Assembly: GCA_017523725.1 (NCBI GenBank)
Contig: JAFWVY010000016.1
Coordinates: 62,001 to 126,000, forward strand
Reading direction: 5' to 3'
Source of the DNA: Bacteroidales bacterium
Lineage (GTDB): Bacteria; Bacteroidota; Bacteroidia; Bacteroidales; UBA4181
Length of the DNA: 64,000 nt
Made by a program: the position numbers and the translations under genes. Shown piece by piece: positions 1 to 8,389 of this stretch (position 1 is the first letter of the stretch; every line of letters begins with the position of its first letter). The notes beneath the pieces were generated by a model. It saw only the letters and a list, made by a program, of their open reading frames with translations. It was not told where the DNA came from and ran no database searches.

Positions 1-1
1 C

Positions 2-1003
2 GCCGGCTATATCCATGTGGCTTGGAACCACCATGGCAATGCGCTGAATTATGCACGGGGCATCGCGCCGGGTTCGCTCGAACTTGGCCCGATGCAATCC
101 ATGACCGGCCAGTTGGAAGGCAACGTCACCTATCCGGAGTTTTACACGCTTCCTGACGGAGACCTTTTGTTCGTATATCGCGACGGCAGTTCGGGCAACG
201 GCAACATGGTGCTTAACCGCTACGTCCTGGCGGCCGGCACCTGGCGGCAGGTGCAGCCGGTAGTGCTCGACGGGGAAGGCCGCCGCAATGCGTATTGGCA
301 GATGTGCGTGGACCGCTTCGGGACTATCCATGTGTCGTGGGTGTGGCGTTCTACGCCGGATGTGGCTTCGAACCAGGATCTTTGCTATGTCCGTTCGACG
401 GATGGCGGCGAAACATGGCAGACCTCTTCGGGAGTGCCGTGTGTGCTGCCCGTAACGGCGGCAACGGCCGAATACATCGTCCGGATTCCGCAGCGAAGCG
501 AACTGATCAACCAGACGTCCATGACGGCCGACGATGCCGGACGTCCGTACATTGCCACCTATTGGCGGGATGCAGACAGTCAGGTGCCGCAGTATCGGTT
601 GGTCTATCTTTCCGATGATGGTTGGCGCGTGGTGCAGGTCTCCTCGCGGACTACACCTTTCAGCCTGAGTGGTGGGGGCACCAAGAAAATCCCTGTTTCG
701 CGGCCGCGCCTTGCGGTGGACAGCCGCGGACATCATCTGCGTGTCTGTTATGTCTTCCGGGATGTGGAACGCGGCAGCCGGGTTTCCATTGCAACCTGCC
801 GCGACCTTGGGCAAAAGGCGGACTGGCAGGTGGAGGATGTGACGGATTTCCCGGTGGATGAGTGGGAACCCACCTTCGATACGGAACTCTGGAAAAAACG
901 CCATCGGCTGCATCTGTTTGTACAGCGCACCAGACAGGGTGATGGCGAGACCCTCGAGGATTTGTCCGACCAGATGATCTACGTCCTGGAATACAAGCTA
1001 TAA
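2..1003 (+). CDS. BNR repeat-containing protein (BNR_4 family), 5'-partial
   Basis: The frame is open from base 2 and runs to a TAA at 1001-1003, so the gene starts left of the window; a GTG at 17 is unlikely to be the start. About 333 residues are visible. The first residues (GYIHVAWNHHGNALNYARG) and later blocks such as HVSWVWRSTPD, RSTDGGETW and DDAGRPYIATYWRD look like BNR/sialidase-type beta-propeller blades of the BNR_4 family found in Bacteroidetes polysaccharide loci. These proteins are usually secreted and act on, or bind, carbohydrate; the substrate cannot be read here. The 3' end overlaps the convergent phosphoesterase gene by 6 bp. Family assignment is by recognition of the propeller motifs; enzymatic activity is inference. 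Confidence 0.75.
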   Translation, partial: AGYIHVAWNHHGNALNYARGIAPGSLELGPMQSMTGQLEGNVTYPEFYTLPDGDLLFVYRDGSSGNGNMVLNRYVLAAGTWRQVQPVVLDGEGRRNAYWQMCVDRFGTIHVSWVWRSTPDVASNQDLCYVRSTDGGETWQTSSGVPCVLPVTAATAEYIVRIPQRSELINQTSMTADDAGRPYIATYWRDADSQVPQYRLVYLSDDGWRVVQVSSRTTPFSLSGGGTKKIPVSRPRLAVDSRGHHLRVCYVFRDVERGSRVSIATCRDLGQKADWQVEDVTDFPVDEWEPTFDTELWKKRHRLHLFVQRTRQGDGETLEDLSDQMIYVLEYKL

Positions 1004-1504
1004 CGGCATTCTCGACCGTTCTGCCTGCCAGATGTCCAGGTCTTTGATGTCCCGTCCGTCAATGGTCAGCCGGACCGCCGTCTTGACTTGATGGATGCCG
1101 CTGTTGCCTGCGGCGCCCGGGTTGATGTGCAGCAGATTGAAATGATGGTCGGGCATCACTTTCAGGATGTGCGAATGGCCCGACACGAAAAGCTGCGGTG
1201 GTTTCTTGCAGATGAGCCGGAAGATGTCCGGTTCGTAGCGGCCCGGATATCCGCCGATGTGTGTCAGCAGTACATCGGTTTCTTCGCACCTGAACTGCAA
1301 TATCCTGGGATAGACTATACGCGTATCTCCGCCGTCCATGTTGCCATATACGGCACGGAGCGGCTTGAAGGCCGCGATTTCTTCCGCCAGTGCGAAACTG
1401 CCGATGTCACCGGCATGCCACAATTCATCACACTCGGCAAAAAAGACTTTCAGCCGTTTGTCGAACGAGCCATGGGTGTCGGACAGGATACCGATGCGTC
1501 GCAT
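998..1504 (-). CDS. YfcE/MJ0936-type metallophosphoesterase
   Basis: A 168-residue protein of the small calcineurin-like phosphoesterase family. The metal-binding motifs are visible in order: GILSDTHG (DxH, residues 5-12), HAGDIGS (GDxG, about 31-37), YGNMDG (GNxD, about 54-59), and SGHSHIL (GHxH, about 108-114). Members hydrolyse phosphodiesters or phosphomonoesters with Mn or similar metals; the physiological substrate is generally unknown. The gene lies 6 bp downstream of proC on the same strand and is probably the last gene of the arginine/proline operon. Full length for the family. Confidence 0.88.
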   Translation of the reverse strand: MRRIGILSDTHGSFDKRLKVFFAECDELWHAGDIGSFALAEEIAAFKPLRAVYGNMDGGDTRIVYPRILQFRCEETDVLLTHIGGYPGRYEPDIFRLICKKPPQLFVSGHSHILKVMPDHHFNLLHINPGAAGNSGIHQVKTAVRLTIDGRDIKDLDIWQAERSRMPL

Positions 1505-1510
1505 GGCCGT

Positions 1511-2296
1511 TTAGGCCATGAGGTACCGGTAGGCTTCCAGCAGACCCTGCATGACGGCCGATGAGAACCCGTTGTGTTCCATCTCGTTAAGGCCTACGAT
1601 GGTAATGCCTTTGGGTGTGCACACCTTGTCGATTTCGGCCTCGGCGTGTGTGCCGTTGTGCAGCAGCAGTTTAGCGGCGCCCAGCATGGTCTGCGCCACG
1701 ATTTCCTGTGCCACGTCGGGCTTGAATCCGATCTGGACGCTGCCAGTGGTCGAAGCGCGCAGATAGCGCAGCGCATACGCCGTGCCGCACGATGCAACGA
1801 CAGTGAAGGCGTTCATCAGCGATTCCTCAATCAAGATGGCACGTCCCAGATGCCCGAAGAAATCGAGCACAGTTTTCTGCTGTTCGACCGTGGTGTCCAG
1901 CGTAGCAACGGCCGTGATGGATTCGTTGACAGCCATGGCCGTGTTGGGAATCACCCGGAATACAGGAATCAGTCCGCTGATGGTCGTCTCGATTTCCTGC
2001 AGCGTCACACCGGCCGCAATCACGACCAGCATCTGCGAGAGACGGAATTCGTCCTTGATGTCGCTCAGGATGTTCTTTACCAGATAGGGTTTGACACAGA
2101 GAAAGATAGTGTCAGCCTCTTGCACGGCTTCGGAATTGTTCATCGAAGTGTGCAGCCCTTTGGCCCGGTATGGTGCCAGTGCTTCGGGGCGGATATCTGT
2201 TACGGTGATGTCAGCCGGCGCGATGAATCCGTCTGCCAATACGCCGTCGATGAGCGCGGAACCAATGTTGCCTGTGCCTATAACAGTGATTTTCAT
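1511..2296 (-). CDS. proC: pyrroline-5-carboxylate reductase
   Basis: A 261-residue NAD(P)H-dependent enzyme that reduces 1-pyrroline-5-carboxylate to proline, the last step of proline synthesis. The N-terminal Rossmann motif is GTGNIGSALIDG (residues 7-18). The C-terminal dimerisation and substrate-binding helix region includes TVVASCGTAY and the block around residues 225-240. It sits 21 bp downstream of argB in the same orientation, placing proline and arginine synthesis, which share glutamate as precursor, in one transcription unit. Full length and intact. Confidence 0.93.
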   Translation of the reverse strand: MKITVIGTGNIGSALIDGVLADGFIAPADITVTDIRPEALAPYRAKGLHTSMNNSEAVQEADTIFLCVKPYLVKNILSDIKDEFRLSQMLVVIAAGVTLQEIETTISGLIPVFRVIPNTAMAVNESITAVATLDTTVEQQKTVLDFFGHLGRAILIEESLMNAFTVVASCGTAYALRYLRASTTGSVQIGFKPDVAQEIVAQTMLGAAKLLLHNGTHAEAEIDKVCTPKGITIVGLNEMEHNGFSSAVMQGLLEAYRYLMA

Positions 2297-2317
2297 GCTA
2301 TGTTGTTTTTTTAGGGG

Positions 2318-3124
2318 TTAATTAAGTCGGATGGAGGTGCCGGCCGACCGGAATCCGTCGTAAGGCACGTCGTCGGCGAGCAGTGCGCCGGGTGCGCAGA
2401 GCAGTACTTCCCGGACGCCCTTGTGAAGTGCATCGAACGCATTCTCCAGTTTGGGAAGCATGCCGCCACTGATGATACCCCGGGCGCGGAGGTCGGCATA
2501 TCCGGCTTCGTCGATGCGCGGAATAACCGAGGTGTCATCGTCCGGGCGTTCGAGTACGCCCGGTTTGTCCATGCAGAAGACGAGTTTTACATCGTACAGC
2601 GGTGCCATGGCGACAGCCACCGACGAGGCAATGGTATCGGCGTTGGTGTTGAGCAGCGTACCGTGCCCGTCGTGGGTGATGGGGGCGAAGACCGGAGTCA
2701 GACCCTGGCTGATGAACTGTTCAATTTGTTTCGCGGGGATGAATGCGGCATCCACGTCGCCTGCGAAACCATAGTCGATATCCGTGGCCGGCCGCTTATG
2801 CGCCGGTACGACATTGGCATCGGCTCCGCTCAGTCCGAGGGCGTTACATCCACGGGCCTGCAGGCTGGCCACCATTTTTTTGTTGAGAAGCCCGGCATAC
2901 ACCATGGTCACGATGTCGAGGGTGGCACGGTCCGTGATGCGGCGGCCGTTCACCATGCGCGGTTCAATACCCATCTGCCGCATGATCTGAGAGGCGATTT
3001 TCCCACCGCCGTGCACCAGTGCTTTGTGGCCGCCGGTACAGGTGAAATGGTCGAGTAGCGGCTCCAGCAGGTCGGGATAGTCGATGACGTTGCCGCCTAT
3101 TTTAAGAATCGTGAGCGGTTGCAT
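2318..3124 (-). CDS. argB: acetylglutamate (or succinylglutamate) kinase
   Basis: A 268-residue amino-acid kinase fold protein that phosphorylates N-acylglutamate in arginine synthesis. Visible motifs are LKIGGNVID near the N-terminus, HGGGK (about residues 37-41), and NTNADTIASSVAVAMAP with the nucleotide site. A longer frame extends upstream into argD, but the ATG at 3122-3124 gives the canonical MQPLTILKIGG start 2 bp after the argD stop. In Bacteroides the acyl group in this pathway has been reported to be succinyl rather than acetyl, so the substrate is uncertain here. Confidence 0.92.
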   Translation of the reverse strand: MQPLTILKIGGNVIDYPDLLEPLLDHFTCTGGHKALVHGGGKIASQIMRQMGIEPRMVNGRRITDRATLDIVTMVYAGLLNKKMVASLQARGCNALGLSGADANVVPAHKRPATDIDYGFAGDVDAAFIPAKQIEQFISQGLTPVFAPITHDGHGTLLNTNADTIASSVAVAMAPLYDVKLVFCMDKPGVLERPDDDTSVIPRIDEAGYADLRARGIISGGMLPKLENAFDALHKGVREVLLCAPGALLADDVPYDGFRSAGTSIRLN

Positions 3125-3126
3125 GG

Positions 3127-4260
3127 TCAGTTTTCTTGAATGGCTTCGGGCAGTGCGGCGAGGAACAGGTCGGCATCGGCCGGCTTCAGACAAAGCGGCG
3201 GCAGCAACCGGAACACGTTCTTGTCGGAGGCCGTGCCGGTGAAGATATGGTACTTCTCTATCAGAAGTTTGCGCAGCGGGGCGATGGGAGCGTCCATCTC
3301 GATGGCAATCATCAGGCCACGTCCGCGGACCGCCTTGATGCCCTTGATTTTGCGCAGATTGTCCATCAGGTAGTTACCCGTGTTGAACGCATTTTCGACA
3401 AGCGATTCCTGCTTCATGACATCCAGTACGGCTTCCGCCGCCGCACAGGCCAGCGGACTGCCGCCGAAGGTGGTGCCCAGCATGCCGGGCCGTGCTTCGA
3501 ACATGGGGGCAATCAGCACGCCTGCCATCGGGAAACCGTTGGCGATGCCCTTGGCAACCGTGATAAGATCAGGCCGGATATCGGCGTACTGGTGGGCGAA
3601 GAACTTGCCGGAGCGACCATAGCCCGACTGGATTTCGTCCAGAATCAGACAGACCTTGTATTCGGAACAGAGTTGCCGGAGACCCTGCATGAATTCTGTA
3701 TCAGGCATGTAGATACCTGCAAGGCCCTGGATGCCTTCGATGATGACAGAACTGATCTCACCTGTGGCAAAGGCTTTCCTGGCCGCTTCCAGGTCGCACC
3801 ACGGCAGCCGCACCACATGGTCCGTAGTATTGACCGGTGCTTGGATGCGGGCATTGTCGGTCACCGCAACGGCACCGTGCGTCCGTCCGTGGAATGCCCG
3901 CTCGAACGCGGCCACTTTCTTCCGTCCGTTATGGAACGACGCCAGTTTGATGGCGTTTTCGTTGGCTTCCGCGCCGGAATTGCAGAGGAAGAGCCGGTAG
4001 TCGGGATAGCCTGAGATTTCTCCCAGTTTCTCCGCCACCCGCTGCTGTCCCGGAATGATGACAGAGTTGGAGTAGAACCCCAGTTTCTGTACCTGTTCCG
4101 TGATATATTTGATATAGAGCGGATGTGCATGGCCGATGGAAATGACGGCATGTCCGCCGTACAAGTCCAGATACCGGACGCCCTTGTCATCGTATATGTA
4201 GCACCCTTCACCCCGGACGGGCGTGATATTCATTAAAGAGTAAACTTCGAAAAGATTCAT
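3127..4260 (-). CDS. argD: acetylornithine (succinylornithine) aminotransferase
   Basis: A class-III PLP-dependent aminotransferase of 377 residues that converts N-acylglutamate semialdehyde to N-acylornithine. The start is taken at ATG 4258-4260 (MNLFEVYSLMNITP), 4 bp after the argC stop; the frame extends upstream but that part overlaps argC. Motifs include SGAEANENAIK (cofactor phosphate site), LDEIQSGYGRSG (PLP-pyridine Asp) and TVAKGIANGFPMAG containing the Schiff-base Lys. It is tightly packed between argC and argB. Confidence 0.93.
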   Translation of the reverse strand: MNLFEVYSLMNITPVRGEGCYIYDDKGVRYLDLYGGHAVISIGHAHPLYIKYITEQVQKLGFYSNSVIIPGQQRVAEKLGEISGYPDYRLFLCNSGAEANENAIKLASFHNGRKKVAAFERAFHGRTHGAVAVTDNARIQAPVNTTDHVVRLPWCDLEAARKAFATGEISSVIIEGIQGLAGIYMPDTEFMQGLRQLCSEYKVCLILDEIQSGYGRSGKFFAHQYADIRPDLITVAKGIANGFPMAGVLIAPMFEARPGMLGTTFGGSPLACAAAEAVLDVMKQESLVENAFNTGNYLMDNLRKIKGIKAVRGRGLMIAIEMDAPIAPLRKLLIEKYHIFTGTASDKNVFRLLPPLCLKPADADLFLAALPEAIQEN

Positions 4261-4264
4261 GGCA

Positions 4265-5281
4265 TTAAAATGCTTGAGGTTTGACATACAGACCGGTGCG
4301 CTCGTCAAGACCGCACATCAGGTTCATGTTCTGCACGGCCTGGCCGGAAGCACCCTTGAGCAGGTTGTCTATGACGGAGGTTACCAGGACCTTGTCACCG
4401 ATTTTCTCAGCGTGCAGGAAACACTTGGCGGTGTTCACGACTTCTTTCATCGCAACCGGCGCATCCGACACGAAAGTCAGCGCGGCGTCCCGGTAGAAGT
4501 CTTTGTACAGCGCCTCCAGGGCGGGACCGTCGATCGGCGCCGCCGTATAGGCCGACAGGAAAATGCCCCGCGTGAAGTCGCCGCGCAGCGGCAGGAAATT
4601 GAGCTGCGGCAGCGAACCCTGCAATTCGCCCAGGGTCTGCCGGACCTCGGTCAGATGCTGATGCGTGAAAGCCTTGTAAACGGACATGTTGTCGTTCCGC
4701 CACGAGAAATGCGTGGTCTCGCTCGGCGCCTGTCCGGCACCGGTGGAGCCGGTGATGGCGTGTACATGCACCTCCTGTTTCAGCAGACCGGCTTTGGCCA
4801 GCGGCAGCAGCGCCAGTTGGAAAGCTGTGGCGAAGCAGCCCGGATTGGCGATATTCTGCGCCGTGCGGATGGCTTCGCGCTGCAGTTCCGGCAGCCCGTA
4901 GACAAACGTCCGCGGCGGCCGGCCATTGTATTGGAACGGGGTGCGCACGTTATGCGCAGCTATGTCATAGCCGGCGACGTTCCGGAAATCCTGGCTGAGA
5001 TCTATGACCTTGACCCGTGCCGGCACCTCGTGCTCTTCGAGAAAACGAATGGCCTTGCCGTGTCCCGCGCAGATGAACAGGACATCGATGTCGTAAGAAA
5101 TCTGGTCCGTAAAGGTCAGGTCGCTGTCGCCCAGCAGGTCCCGGTGTACGGCATGGACCGGTTCTCCGGCATGCGAGCTGCTGTGAACGAAGACGATGTT
5201 CGCCGCAGGGTGCTGCAGCAGGAGGCGGATCAGTTCGCCGGCGGTGTATCCGGCGCCGCCGATGATGCCGACGTCAATCAT
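4265..5281 (-). CDS. argC: N-acyl-gamma-glutamyl-phosphate reductase
   Basis: A 338-residue NADPH-dependent reductase making N-acylglutamate semialdehyde from the acyl phosphate produced by ArgB. The N-terminus MIDVGIIGGAGYTAGELIRLL carries the GxxGxxG cofactor motif, and IANPGCFATAFQLALLPL contains the catalytic Cys. The ATG at 5279-5281 was chosen because it begins this motif; the longer open frame runs through the preceding GNAT gene. The start overlaps the GNAT stop by 8 bp, suggesting coupled translation. Confidence 0.93.
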   Translation of the reverse strand: MIDVGIIGGAGYTAGELIRLLLQHPAANIVFVHSSSHAGEPVHAVHRDLLGDSDLTFTDQISYDIDVLFICAGHGKAIRFLEEHEVPARVKVIDLSQDFRNVAGYDIAAHNVRTPFQYNGRPPRTFVYGLPELQREAIRTAQNIANPGCFATAFQLALLPLAKAGLLKQEVHVHAITGSTGAGQAPSETTHFSWRNDNMSVYKAFTHQHLTEVRQTLGELQGSLPQLNFLPLRGDFTRGIFLSAYTAAPIDGPALEALYKDFYRDAALTFVSDAPVAMKEVVNTAKCFLHAEKIGDKVLVTSVIDNLLKGASGQAVQNMNLMCGLDERTGLYVKPQAF

Positions 5282-5879
5282 GTTTCTGGTCTTTCGAGGT
5301 GTGGAAGAATTTCGAAATGGATTTCTTGAGATGCCCGAAGGCGCGGTGTTCCGCCGGATCGTACAGCATGCCCGTGCACAGACATTTGGTCTTGTTGTTC
5401 CGCAACAGGATATCGTAGTTGCAGCACGACGAGCATCCCTGCCAGTACGTTTCGTCGTCGGTGAGTTCGCCAAAAGTTACAGGTCTGTATCCCAGTTCGT
5501 TGTTGATTTTCATTACGGCAGCGCTGGTCGTGATGCCGAAAATCTTGGCATCGGGGAATTTCTTGCGCGATAGTTCAAAAATGGCATGCTTGATGCGCCG
5601 TGCCAGTCCGCTCTTGCGGTATTCCGGCCGGACAATCAGACCGGAATTGGCCACGAACTTGCTGTGTCCCCAGCTCTCGATATAACTGAATCCGGCAAAA
5701 CGGCCTTCTTCGTCGAGCGCGATGATGGCTTTGCCTTCGCGCATCTTGGCCTCCAGATATGCCGGTGAGCGTTTGGAAATACCGGTGCCGCGCACTTTGG
5801 CCGATGATTCCATCTCTTTGCAGATTTCTTCGGCGTATTTGACGTGCGACTCGTCGGCGATGGTAACAGTGAATTTCAT
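5274..5879 (-). CDS. GNAT acyltransferase, candidate N-acylglutamate synthase
   Basis: A 201-residue GNAT protein at the head of the arginine operon. The acyl-CoA binding loop is seen in NSGLIVRPEYRKSGLARRI (about residues 91-109). The C-terminal part contains a Cys-rich stretch (YWQGCSSCCNYD, then CLCTGMLYDP) that I recognise from the equivalent gene beside argC/argG in Bacteroides. Its position, first in the operon and overlapping argC by 8 bp, fits the role of forming N-acetyl- or N-succinylglutamate. From memory, genetics in Bacteroides thetaiotaomicron supports this role for the homologue; I cannot confirm that here. The start ATG 5877-5879 gives MKFTVTIADE; the upstream frame extension has no family similarity and crosses a -7 box. 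Confidence 0.8.
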   Translation of the reverse strand: MKFTVTIADESHVKYAEEICKEMESSAKVRGTGISKRSPAYLEAKMREGKAIIALDEEGRFAGFSYIESWGHSKFVANSGLIVRPEYRKSGLARRIKHAIFELSRKKFPDAKIFGITTSAAVMKINNELGYRPVTFGELTDDETYWQGCSSCCNYDILLRNNKTKCLCTGMLYDPAEHRAFGHLKKSISKFFHTSKDQKHD

Positions 5880-5925
5880 TTTCTCTGATTTGTAACAACA
5901 AATGTCATTCGGACATATAAACCGA

Positions 5926-5933
5926 CAAAGATA
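5926..5933 (-). promoter_or_regulatory. -7 box upstream of the arginine operon
   Basis: On the minus strand the sequence is TATCTTTG, a perfect match to the Bacteroidetes -7 consensus TAnnTTTG, 47 bp upstream of the GNAT start codon. No correctly spaced TTTG -33 element is evident. Confidence 0.55.
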
Positions 5934-5963
5934 ACGACTTAACCGATAGGTTGTCATTCCGGC

Positions 5964-5995
5964 AAAAAAAAGACCGGTCTCCAAGGGACCGGTCT
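5964..5995 (-). terminator. intrinsic terminator after the outer-membrane barrel gene
   Basis: A perfect 9-bp inverted repeat (5971-5979 and 5987-5995, AGACCGGTC/GACCGGTCT) with a 7-nt loop. On the minus strand it is followed by a T-run (A-run at 5964-5970). It lies 26 bp past the stop of the gene ending at 6021. Confidence 0.85.
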
Positions 5996-6020
5996 TCTGT
6001 GCCTTCAGGCGTTAATCGGA

Positions 6021-6809
6021 TTAGAAGCGATAGCCCAGACCGATCTTGAAGGACTGCGTCTTGGCAGTGATTTCAATGTCTCCAATCTTCGGGATATCCA
6101 GCATATTGCTGAGACCAAGGCTGTAGCGGCCGTCGATGAACAGACCATTTGCAAACTGGTATTCTGCACCGCAGATGATTCCATAGTCCAAATCTTGCAG
6201 ATATTTGTCCACCACGTCGCTGTATTCATCCAAAATGTCGTCAAGAACGTCGCTAGGCATTCCACCTGCCATCTCCATGACCATATCTTCCAAATTGCTG
6301 TTAAGTTTAATCTTGGTGGCGATACGGTAGCTGATATACGGACCGGCCATCACGGCAAACTCGTCGGTGATGTTGTATTTGAGCGTGATAGGCAGGGTGA
6401 TGGTGCTGATATTGAGTCTGGCAGCCATTCTACCGTTCACAGCTTTTATGAAATCTTCATACTCATCTTCGAATTCTTCTTGATCTTCATAATCAATAAA
6501 ATTGCGTTCGATAATACCTCCAGCTATATAAGCGGCATCTTTGATAAAATCTTCGCTGGCAGAAATAGTGGCTCCGCCGAAGTTGTACAGCAGGTCGCCC
6601 TGCAGAGAGAAGTCGCCGAGCGGCAACGCGGCCGTTCCACCGAAATAGTATCCGGTGTGGAAAGTACTGCTGATATTGGCTCCCAGCCCCTTTGCACTGA
6701 TGGTGATTTTGGAGAAGTCAACACCGGCCTTGGTGCCGAAAGTAGCCTGCGCGTTGGCAGCGAACATCGTCATCGAAATGACACACAAAAGCGTAAAGAA
6801 TTTTTTCAT
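6021..6809 (-). CDS. outer membrane beta-barrel protein
   Basis: A 262-residue protein with a clear signal peptide (MKKFFTLLCVISMTMFAANAQA, cleavage near residue 21-23). The remainder alternates short hydrophobic strands (FHTGYYFGGTAALPLG, FSLQGDLLYNFGG, ITLPITLKYNI, FAVMAGPYISYRI) and ends in SFKIGLGYRF with a terminal Phe, typical of an eight-stranded OMP_b-brl family barrel. An acidic loop (about residues 108-125) is probably surface or periplasmic. Members are common in Bacteroidetes; specific function unknown. It has its own -7 box and terminator. Confidence 0.82.
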   Translation of the reverse strand: MKKFFTLLCVISMTMFAANAQATFGTKAGVDFSKITISAKGLGANISSTFHTGYYFGGTAALPLGDFSLQGDLLYNFGGATISASEDFIKDAAYIAGGIIERNFIDYEDQEEFEDEYEDFIKAVNGRMAARLNISTITLPITLKYNITDEFAVMAGPYISYRIATKIKLNSNLEDMVMEMAGGMPSDVLDDILDEYSDVVDKYLQDLDYGIICGAEYQFANGLFIDGRYSLGLSNMLDIPKIGDIEITAKTQSFKIGLGYRF

Positions 6810-6858
6810 GGTAAAATTGTTTAATTAAACATAAGTTGTCCGAACCACGATGGACAGA

Positions 6859-6866
6859 CAAAGATA
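6859..6866 (-). promoter_or_regulatory. -7 box for the outer-membrane barrel gene
   Basis: Minus-strand TATCTTTG, 50 bp upstream of the start codon at 6809. The upstream region is AT-rich but no well-spaced -33 element is seen. Confidence 0.5.
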
Positions 6867-6896
6867 TAAAATTTTTTAACAAATCATATGCCGTTT

Positions 6897-7763
6897 TTAT
6901 TTTTTTTTCTCCTGCCTCGGTTTTACACGGCCGAGGTAGGAGGCGGGCAGCGGTTTCCAGACCGTGTGCCGCGATTTCAGGAGGCACCAGATGCCCAGCA
7001 CAATGAACGGCAGGCTGAGCAGTTGTCCCATGTTGAGGAGCATGCCGGCCTCGAAGTCCTCCTGCGGATTCTTGATGAATTCAACGAGCACCCGGAACAC
7101 GAACACCATCACCAGGAAAAGTCCGAAGATGAAATAAGGCCTGGGCCGGTCTTCCTTGAGCCGGTATATCCGGCGCAGCAGCAGATAGCAGGCCAGGTAG
7201 TAGAACGATTCGTACAGCATGGTCGGGTGCTTGGGCAGCGTCTCGCCGCGCCGTTCGAAGATGAATCCCCACGGCAGGTCGGTCTCGATGCCGTATATTT
7301 CGGAATTCATGAGGTTGCCCATCCGGATGAAAAAACCGGCCAGCCCCACCACAATGGCGATGTGGTCGAGCACCCAGATGAAATCGACCTTGTATTTGCG
7401 GGCATAGAGATACAGCGATATCAGGATGCCGCAGGCGCCGCCGTGGCTCGACAGGCCGCCCCGGTGGATGAACAGAATCTCGATGGGGTGCTGCAGATAG
7501 TAGGAAGCGTTGTAGAACAGGCAGTCGCCGATACGGGCACCGATGATGGTGCCGAGAATCATGTGGATGAGCAGCGAATCGATGCGTTCCACCGGGATGT
7601 TGTCCCGTTTGGTCAGCTCCTGGAAGGCGTAATAGCAGGAAATGAACGCCGTGGCGTACAAAAGCCCATACCAGCGGACGGACCATGAGCCGATGGAGAA
7701 AATGACCGGATCGGGATGCCAGTGGACGGCGCTCAGCAGGGTGGTGAGTATGGTTGTCAGCAT
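6897..7763 (-). CDS. lgt: prolipoprotein diacylglyceryl transferase
   Basis: A 288-residue inner-membrane enzyme that transfers diacylglycerol from phosphatidylglycerol to the lipobox Cys of prolipoproteins. Conserved elements are the HRGGLSSHGG block and the Lgt signature FFIRMGNLMNSEIYG containing the essential Arg and Asn. Several hydrophobic segments span the chain. The start at ATG 7761-7763 (MLTTILTTLLSAVHWHPDPV) follows the ogt stop by 8 bp; the longer open frame overlaps ogt and is not real. Probably co-transcribed with ogt. Confidence 0.93.
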   Translation of the reverse strand: MLTTILTTLLSAVHWHPDPVIFSIGSWSVRWYGLLYATAFISCYYAFQELTKRDNIPVERIDSLLIHMILGTIIGARIGDCLFYNASYYLQHPIEILFIHRGGLSSHGGACGILISLYLYARKYKVDFIWVLDHIAIVVGLAGFFIRMGNLMNSEIYGIETDLPWGFIFERRGETLPKHPTMLYESFYYLACYLLLRRIYRLKEDRPRPYFIFGLFLVMVFVFRVLVEFIKNPQEDFEAGMLLNMGQLLSLPFIVLGIWCLLKSRHTVWKPLPASYLGRVKPRQEKKK

Positions 7764-7771
7764 GGATTGGG

Positions 7772-8254
7772 CTAAAAGAGGATGAGTTGTACCGGTTTGC
7801 TGGCTTCGTGATTGAGCAGGAACTCCTTCCGAAGCCGGCCGCCGTTGTATCCGGTGAGGTCTTTCTGACCCACGACGCGGTGGCAGGGCACGAGAATCAG
7901 CAATTGGTTTTTGTTGCACGCGTTGCCGACCGCCCGGGTGGCGCGCACGTTGCCCGACATCTCGGCAATGGCGCGGTAGGAGGTGGTGGTGCCATAGGGA
8001 ATTTGCGCAAGCGCTTTCCATACGGCCTGCTCGAAGGCTGAACCTTTCTGTTTGTACGGGATATCGAATTCAGTGCGTTCGTGACGGAAGTATTCTTCCA
8101 GTTCGCGGATGCACCGGGTGAACAGTTCCGGGACGTCGTCCGGCGGCGGTGTGAAGAAATCGGTGAACAGCAGCGACGTGATGTACTCGTCTGTCCCGCT
8201 GATTTCTATGACGCCGACGGGTGACTGCCAGCAAACATTGCAATATCTTTCCAT
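7772..8254 (-). CDS. ogt: methylated-DNA--protein-cysteine methyltransferase
   Basis: A 160-residue suicide DNA repair protein that removes methyl groups from O6-methylguanine. The active-site motif VPCHRVVG is present near residue 125, preceded by the helix-turn-helix region with RATRAVGNACNKN. Length is that of the single-domain Ogt type. It is first in a two-gene unit with lgt and divergent from the dehydrogenase at 8390. Confidence 0.93.
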   Translation of the reverse strand: MERYCNVCWQSPVGVIEISGTDEYITSLLFTDFFTPPPDDVPELFTRCIRELEEYFRHERTEFDIPYKQKGSAFEQAVWKALAQIPYGTTTSYRAIAEMSGNVRATRAVGNACNKNQLLILVPCHRVVGQKDLTGYNGGRLRKEFLLNHEASKPVQLILF

Positions 8255-8295
8255 GGATATCTTCGATGTGGGCCCGCCGGGTGACAGCGGACGTA

Positions 8296-8303
8296 CAAAG
8301 TTA
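8296..8303 (-). promoter_or_regulatory. -7 box for ogt-lgt
   Basis: Minus-strand TAACTTTG matches TAnnTTTG and lies 42 bp upstream of the ogt start in the divergent intergenic region. Confidence 0.5.
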
Positions 8304-8363
8304 GCAACTATTCCTCAAAAAAAAACGTCCGGCCGCATCCGGCCGGATTTGTGCAGAAGTTGC

Positions 8364-8371
8364 TACCTTTG
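8364..8371 (+). promoter_or_regulatory. -7 box for the 2-hydroxyacid dehydrogenase
   Basis: TACCTTTG, a perfect -7 match 19 bp upstream of the ATG at 8390. A short GC-rich inverted repeat (TCCGGCC at 8328-8334, GGCCGGA at 8341-8347) sits just upstream, between the two divergent -7 boxes. Confidence 0.55.
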
Positions 8372-8389
8372 CATTTTAAGCACATATCC

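Noticed and set aside
8328-8347. GC-rich inverted repeat as a terminator
   Set aside because: It lies between two divergent promoters with no gene ending there; the A-run at 8316-8325 would only serve a minus transcript that has no source.
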